Below, in pieces: positions 6,302-10,151 of a stretch of DNA of 10,151 nt. Both the position numbers and the translations under genes were made by a program. The notes below the pieces were generated by a model. The model saw nothing but the letters and a program-made list of their open reading frames with translations. It was not told the origin of the DNA and did no database searches. Each line of letters opens with the position of its first letter. The first letter of the stretch is position 1. The DNA comes from Xanthobacteraceae bacterium (GTDB lineage: Bacteria > Pseudomonadota > Alphaproteobacteria > Rhizobiales > Xanthobacteraceae): NCBI GenBank assembly GCA_030044035.1, contig JASHWN010000509.1, forward strand, positions 1 to 10,151, in the 5' to 3' direction.

Positions 6302-7192
6302 ATGTTGCAACAGCCGCAAAAACAATACGACCGCAGCGCCGAGGACATCGGCAATATCGTCGGCATCGGACACGTCAATGTCTGCATTACCGACCAGCAC
6401 CACGGCACCGATTTCTACGTCACCGGCCTCGGTTACACCCGCGATCCGTTCCTCAATACCGGCTCGGGCAACATGTGGATCAATGTCGGCATGAGCCAGT
6501 TCCACCTGCCGATGGGCACGCCCGACGTGCTGCGCGGCGTGGTCGGGTTGGTGTCGCCGGACCGCGAGGCGCTGCTCGACCGGCTCGCCAAGGTGCGCAA
6601 AAGCAAAAAGCTCGACGGCACCAAATTCGACTTCCGCGAAAGCAACGATTGCGTCGAGACCGTTTGCCCGTGGGGCAACCGCATCCACGTCCATACGCCG
6701 GACGCCGAGCGCTTCGGCCGCGTCATGCTCGGCATGCCGTACGTCCGCTTCGACGTGCGTCCCGGCACCGCCGAACGCATCGCCCGCTTTTATCGCGAGG
6801 TGCTGCGCGCGCCTGCGGAAGTGCACAAAAACGGCGCCGGGCCTGAGGCGAGCGTGCAGGTCGGCGAGAAGCAATACTTTTATTTCCGCGAGACCGACGC
6901 GCCGGAGCAGCCTTACGACAAGCACCACGTGCAGATCTACATCACGGATTTCTCCGGCCCGTATCGGCGGCTGCTCGACCTTGGTCTGATCACCATCGAG
7001 GACAACCAGTACCAATATCGCTTCAAGGACGTGATCGATCTCGACACCTGCGAAGTGCTGTTCACGGTCGAGCACGAAACGCGCAGCCAGACCAATCCGA
7101 TGTACGGCCGGCCGCTGGTCAACCGCAATCCGGCCGCCACCAACATGGACTACAAGCCCGGCCACGACGACATGTCCTGGGCGATGCCGTGA
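6302..7192 (+). CDS. Two-module VOC-fold protein (glyoxalase/extradiol dioxygenase superfamily)
   Basis: The 296-residue product has two vicinal-oxygen-chelate modules. Module one opens with GIGHVNVCITD (21-31), then GTDFYVTGLGY, WINVGMSQFHLPMG (59-72) and GNRIHVH (125-131). Module two opens with MPYVRFDVRPG (145-155), then FYREVLRAP, HHVQIYITDF (208-217) and CEVLFTVEHE (250-259). VOC enzymes bind a divalent metal and include extradiol dioxygenases, glyoxalases and isomerases. In classical type I extradiol enzymes the C-terminal module provides His-His-Glu ligands; here the first His position of that module appears to be Val, while H24 and H68 of module one are candidate ligands. A standard ring-cleaving role is thus uncertain. 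It starts 125 bases after the TctC-like gene and is followed, four bases before the next ATG, by the FAD hydroxylase. The catabolic role is inferred from neighbours. Confidence 0.85.
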   Translation: MLQQPQKQYDRSAEDIGNIVGIGHVNVCITDQHHGTDFYVTGLGYTRDPFLNTGSGNMWINVGMSQFHLPMGTPDVLRGVVGLVSPDREALLDRLAKVRKSKKLDGTKFDFRESNDCVETVCPWGNRIHVHTPDAERFGRVMLGMPYVRFDVRPGTAERIARFYREVLRAPAEVHKNGAGPEASVQVGEKQYFYFRETDAPEQPYDKHHVQIYITDFSGPYRRLLDLGLITIEDNQYQYRFKDVIDLDTCEVLFTVEHETRSQTNPMYGRPLVNRNPAATNMDYKPGHDDMSWAMP

Positions 7193-7195
7193 CGC

Positions 7196-8455
7196 ATGAG
7201 CAGGCGCGCGCTGGTCATTGGCGGCTCGCTCGGCGGGCTGATCGCGGCGCATCTGTTGCGCAGCACCGGCTGGGACGCCGTGGTGTTCGAGCGCAACGAG
7301 GAGGAATTGGCGAGCCGCGGCGTTGGCCTCGGCACGCATCCGCAGCTGATCGCCATCCTCAAGCGCGCCGGCATCGATTTCGATGAGTCGATGGGGCTGA
7401 CGCCCAGCAAGGCCGTTTGCCTCGACCGCAACGGCAAGGTCGTCATCGAACGGCCGACTGCGCGCACGCTGAGCGGCTGGTCGCGGCTCTACCGCGCCTT
7501 GTTGGATGGCCTGCCTGCGCGCGCGTATCGGCTCGGCAAACGGCTCATCCGGGTGGCGCAGGACGGCGACGGCGTCACGGCATTGTTCGCCGACGGCACT
7601 GCCGAGCGCGGCGATCTGCTGGTCGGCGCCGACGGCATCCGTTCCGCGGTACGCGCGCAGTTTTTGCCCGAAGTTCAGCCGGTCTACGCCGGCTATGTGG
7701 CGTGGCGCGCGGTGCTCGATGAGGCCGACGTGCCGCGCGACTTATGGCGCGAGATGGTCGCGCTTTACGCCTTCTGTCTGCCGGAGGGCGAGCAGCTGAT
7801 CAGCTACGCGGTGCCGGGGCGGGACAATGACACCGCGGTCGGACGGCGCGCCTACAACATCGTCTGGTATCGGTCGGTCAGCCCCGAAGCGCTGATCGAC
7901 ATCAGCACCGATGCGGCGGGCCATTATCACGCCGCCGGCATTCCGCCGCCGCTGATCCGGCCCGAGGTGGTCGCTCGCATCAAGGCTGACGCGCGGGCCA
8001 ATATCGCGCCGCAGGTCGCCGAAATATTCGTGCGCACCGCGCCGTTCTTCCAGCCGATCTACGATCTCGCTTCGCCGCGCCTGGTGTTCGGGCGCGTGGT
8101 TCTCGCCGGCGACGCCGCCTTCGTGGCGCGCCCGCATGCCGGCGCCGGCACCACCAAGGCGGCGCTCGACGCCGCCTGCCTCGCCGACAGCATCCGGGCG
8201 GCCGGCGACGATCTCGACCGCGGGCTTGCGCGCTATGAACGCATGCAGGCGCCATTCGGCAAAGCGCTGGTCGAGCTCAACCGCGCCGAAGGCGCTTACC
8301 TGAGCGCACAACTCAAGCCGAAGGCGGATCGCACGGCGGCGGAACTGACGCGCGATCTCGGCGCCGTGGTGGACGCCCACATCTTTCGCAGTGACCAGGT
8401 CGGCGGCATGGTCGCCGCCCATGGCCTTGACGTTCACGTCAACGCGCCGTTCTAA
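7196..8455 (+). CDS. Class A FAD-dependent aromatic hydroxylase
   Basis: The 419-residue product is a group A flavoprotein monooxygenase that uses NAD(P)H and O2 to hydroxylate an activated aromatic ring. ALVIGGSLGGLIAAHLL (5-21) is the dinucleotide-binding GxGxxG-like motif, with E32 at the end of strand two. LLVGADGIRSAVR (141-153) is the DG motif. VVLAGDAAFVARPHAGAG (301-318) is the GD motif that holds the flavin ribityl chain. The RPHAGAG after GD, in place of the more usual H-P-G-G pattern, recalls 2,6-dihydroxypyridine 3-hydroxylase of nicotine degradation (from memory). The GxGxxG at residue 9 requires the ATG at 7196. No clear Shine-Dalgarno precedes it, so translation is probably coupled to the VOC gene, whose stop is three bases upstream. 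It contains its own FAD-reducing function and needs no partner. The substrate is unproven. Confidence 0.92.
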   Translation: MSRRALVIGGSLGGLIAAHLLRSTGWDAVVFERNEEELASRGVGLGTHPQLIAILKRAGIDFDESMGLTPSKAVCLDRNGKVVIERPTARTLSGWSRLYRALLDGLPARAYRLGKRLIRVAQDGDGVTALFADGTAERGDLLVGADGIRSAVRAQFLPEVQPVYAGYVAWRAVLDEADVPRDLWREMVALYAFCLPEGEQLISYAVPGRDNDTAVGRRAYNIVWYRSVSPEALIDISTDAAGHYHAAGIPPPLIRPEVVARIKADARANIAPQVAEIFVRTAPFFQPIYDLASPRLVFGRVVLAGDAAFVARPHAGAGTTKAALDAACLADSIRAAGDDLDRGLARYERMQAPFGKALVELNRAEGAYLSAQLKPKADRTAAELTRDLGAVVDAHIFRSDQVGGMVAAHGLDVHVNAPF

Positions 8456-8478
8456 GGACGCCGGGAGCGGGCCAAAAA

Positions 8479-9534
8479 ATGCAGTTCGGCGTCCAATTCT
8501 TTCCCAATTTCCACCCGGCGCACAAAAGCGCCGCCGAATATTTTGCGCAAAGCCTCGACATCGCCGAGGAAGCCGATGCGCTCGGCTATACGCATGCGCG
8601 CTCGGTCGAGCACTATTTCGAGCGCTACGGCGGCTACAGCCCGAACCCGATGCTGTTTCTGGCCGCTGCCGCGCAGCGCACCAAAAAGCTGCGGCTCGTC
8701 ACCGGCGCGGTGGTGCCGGCGTTCAACAATCCGCTGAAACTTGCCGGCGAGATCGCCATGCTCGACGCCATCTCGGGCGGCCGTTTCGACGTCGGCTTCG
8801 CGCGCGCCTTCCTGCCGCACGAATTCCGCCGCTTCGGTATTTCGCCGGACGAGTCCGTGGCGCGGTTTCGCGAGGGCCTCGAGCAGATCGAGCTGCTGCT
8901 GACGCGCGAGAACGTCAGTCATCACGGCCGCTTTCATTCGTTCGACAACGTCACCTCGCTGCCGCGGCCGACGCAAAAGCCGCGGCCGAAATTCTACATC
9001 GCCTCGACCCGAACCGCGGATTCGTTCGAGTTCGCCGGTCGCGCCGGGCACGCGCTGATGTCGATACCGATCGGGCCGCTGAAGGATCTGATCCCGGTCT
9101 ACCGCAAGGCATGGCGCGAGGCTGGCCATCCGGGCGACGGCGAGGTGATGGTGGCATTTCACATGTTCTGCCACGAGGATGCGAAGCTGGCGCGGCAAAT
9201 TCCGAGCCGCCAGTTCGAAGATTATTTCGCCGCGCTGTTCGAAGCCGCCGGCGAGTGGACGCAAGGCATCGCGTCGAAGGACTACAAAGGCTACGACGAG
9301 TCGATCGCGCGCATGAAGACCTTCACACTGGAGAGCCAGATCGAGGCGCGCGGCGCGCTGGTCGGCACGCCGGACGAGATCAAGGCCATCATCCGCGGTT
9401 TCGAAGACAAGATCGGCAAGTTCGAGCACGCGTCGCTGCAGATCAATTTCGGCACGCTCGATTTCGCCGCGGCGCAGAAATCGATGCGGCTGTTCGCCCG
9501 CGAGGTAATGCCAGCGTTTCGTAGGGTGGGTTAG
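8479..9534 (+). CDS. Luciferase-like flavin-dependent monooxygenase (LLM class)
   Basis: The 351-residue product is a TIM-barrel flavin monooxygenase of the bacterial luciferase group, which uses reduced FMN and O2. It starts with MQFGVQFFPNF. SVEHYFERYGGYSPNPMLFLAA (42-63) corresponds to the LuxA EHHF region, with E44 and H45. LRLVTGAVVPAFNNPLKLAGEIAMLD (71-96) and GGRFDVGFARA (100-110) are classic for the family. FYIASTRTADSFEFAGRAGHALM and LVGTPDEI occur later. It needs a flavin reductase, not found here. The gene begins 23 bases after the FAD hydroxylase; GGGAG at 8463-8467 is a rather distant ribosome binding site. The last codons (Arg-Arg-Val-Gly) and the TAG lie inside the palindromic repeat at 9521, so the C-terminus appears to have been cut or rewritten by the repeat just after the usual MPAF ending. 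The function in the pathway is inferred: an oxygenation or ring-opening step. Confidence 0.93.
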   Translation: MQFGVQFFPNFHPAHKSAAEYFAQSLDIAEEADALGYTHARSVEHYFERYGGYSPNPMLFLAAAAQRTKKLRLVTGAVVPAFNNPLKLAGEIAMLDAISGGRFDVGFARAFLPHEFRRFGISPDESVARFREGLEQIELLLTRENVSHHGRFHSFDNVTSLPRPTQKPRPKFYIASTRTADSFEFAGRAGHALMSIPIGPLKDLIPVYRKAWREAGHPGDGEVMVAFHMFCHEDAKLARQIPSRQFEDYFAALFEAAGEWTQGIASKDYKGYDESIARMKTFTLESQIEARGALVGTPDEIKAIIRGFEDKIGKFEHASLQINFGTLDFAAAQKSMRLFAREVMPAFRRVG

Positions 9535-9601
9535 CCGCGAAGCGGCGTAACCCACCATGCTGCTCGGTGGGTTACGCGCCTTCGGCGCTAACCCACCCTA
9601 C
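9521..9601. repeat. Palindromic repeat overlapping the 3' end of the LLM gene
   Basis: GTAGGGTGGGTTAGC (9521-9535) is perfectly inverted at 9587-9601. Inside, CGTAACCCACC (9546-9556) is inverted at 9566-9576. The four GGTGGGTTA/TAACCCACC arms allow either one long cruciform or two side-by-side hairpins (9525-9556 and 9566-9597). This is a widespread 'GTAGGGTGGGTTAGC' intergenic element in Hyphomicrobiales, recognised from memory. It begins within the last codons of the LLM gene and ends 14 bases before the CoA-transferase start. Confidence 0.9.
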
Positions 9602-9615
9602 AATGGAAAGAACAA

Positions 9616-10151
9616 ATGCCTGGACCGCTGCACGGCATCCGCATTCTCGATCTGACCGCGGTGGTGGCCGGGCCGCTCGCCACGCAAATGCTCGGCGACA
9701 TGGGCGCCGACGTGATCAAGATCGAAAGTCCGGAGGGCGACGCGCCGCGGCACACCGGGCCGGCGCGCTCGCCCGGCATGGCGGCCTTGTTCATGGGGCT
9801 CAACCGCGGCAAGCGCTCGCTGGTGCTCGATCTCAAGCAGGACCGCGCCAAGGCGGCGCTGTGGCGCTTGCTCGCCAGCGCCGACGTGCTGGTGCATTCG
9901 ATGCGGCCGCAGAAGATGGAGAAACTCGGCTTTGCGCAGCAAGCCGTGTGCGCCAAAAATCCGCGCCTTGTTTACGCGGCGCTGCACGGCTATCGCGACG
10001 GCGGTCCCTATAGCGGCCAGCCCGCCTACGATGACGTGATCCAGGGTCAATCCGGCATCGCGGCGCTCATGTCGGGCCTCGCCGGCGAGCCGCTCTACGC
10101 GCCGATGATCCTCGCCGACAAGACCTGCGCGCTCGCCATCGTCGGCGCGGT
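9616..10151 (+). CDS. CaiB/BaiF class III CoA-transferase, N-terminal part (runs off the window)
   Basis: The first 178 residues of a class III CoA-transferase are present; the family is about 400 residues, so over half lies to the right. It opens with PLHGIRILDLTAVVAGPLATQMLGDMGADVIKIESPEGD (4-42), the family hallmark, followed by NRGKRSLVLDLK (63-74) and VLVHSMRP (91-98). D168 in LADKTCALAIVGAV corresponds to the catalytic aspartate of formyl-CoA transferase (Asp169), which forms the aspartyl-CoA thioester. These enzymes move CoA between an acyl-CoA donor and a carboxylic acid. GGAAAG (9605-9610) five bases before the ATG at 9616 supports the start. In context it may activate an acid intermediate or substrate for beta-oxidation-like steps. 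A racemase of the same fold (alpha-methylacyl-CoA racemase) is a less likely alternative. Confidence 0.93.
   Translation, partial: MPGPLHGIRILDLTAVVAGPLATQMLGDMGADVIKIESPEGDAPRHTGPARSPGMAALFMGLNRGKRSLVLDLKQDRAKAALWRLLASADVLVHSMRPQKMEKLGFAQQAVCAKNPRLVYAALHGYRDGGPYSGQPAYDDVIQGQSGIAALMSGLAGEPLYAPMILADKTCALAIVGA

Noticed and set aside
6173..7339. 388-codon minus-strand frame opposite the VOC gene
   Set aside because: Antisense shadow spanning two real genes; no recognisable domain.
8452..9558. 368-codon minus-strand frame opposite the LLM gene
   Set aside because: Antisense shadow; the plus strand matches the luciferase-like family over its full length.
1..10151. CRISPR array, tRNA, rRNA or transposon
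   Set aside because: No direct-repeat array with regular spacers, no cloverleaf or rRNA sequence, and no transposase or integrase frame. The repeats seen are single palindromes of different families.

Overview
The window is GC-rich DNA with strongly G/C-ending codons. It carries several families of short intergenic palindromes of the kind common in Hyphomicrobiales. This points to an alphaproteobacterium close to Bradyrhizobium, Rhodopseudomonas or other Nitrobacteraceae/Xanthobacteraceae; that is an inference from base composition and repeat style, not from a marker gene. No rRNA, tRNA, CRISPR array, transposase or integrase is visible.

The content is an accessory catabolic cluster. From left to right: a leader region (1-255) with a small hairpin and a doubtful 59-codon ORF; a signal-less NMT1/ThiY-type substrate-binding-fold protein (256-1191); a nested palindromic repeat (1241-1370); a Rieske non-haem iron ring-hydroxylating oxygenase, alpha (1429-2730) and beta (2730-3242) subunits overlapping by one base; a small predicted lipoprotein (3314-3742); a second palindromic repeat (3774-3852) between convergent genes; an MFS transporter on the minus strand (3868-5061, TTG start); a divergently oriented TctC/Bug-type periplasmic solute-binding protein (5184-6176); a two-module VOC-fold protein (6302-7192); a class A FAD-dependent aromatic hydroxylase (7196-8455); a luciferase-like flavin monooxygenase (8479-9534) whose last codons and stop lie inside a third palindromic repeat (9521-9601); and the N-terminal part of a CaiB/BaiF class III CoA-transferase (9616 to the window end).

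Together these genes look like an uptake-and-breakdown route for an aromatic or N-heteroaromatic acid. Uptake could use the MFS protein and the TctC binding protein. Up to three oxygenases (Rieske, FAD hydroxylase, luciferase-like) could add oxygen, the VOC protein could act as an extradiol dioxygenase, isomerase or hydrolase-like enzyme, and the CoA-transferase could activate an acid. The substrate cannot be named from the sequence. The FAD hydroxylase resembles 2,6-dihydroxypyridine 3-hydroxylase around its GD motif, a weak hint of a hydroxylated heterocycle. No ferredoxin, ferredoxin reductase, flavin reductase, ABC permease/ATPase, TctA/TctB or transcriptional regulator lies in the window.
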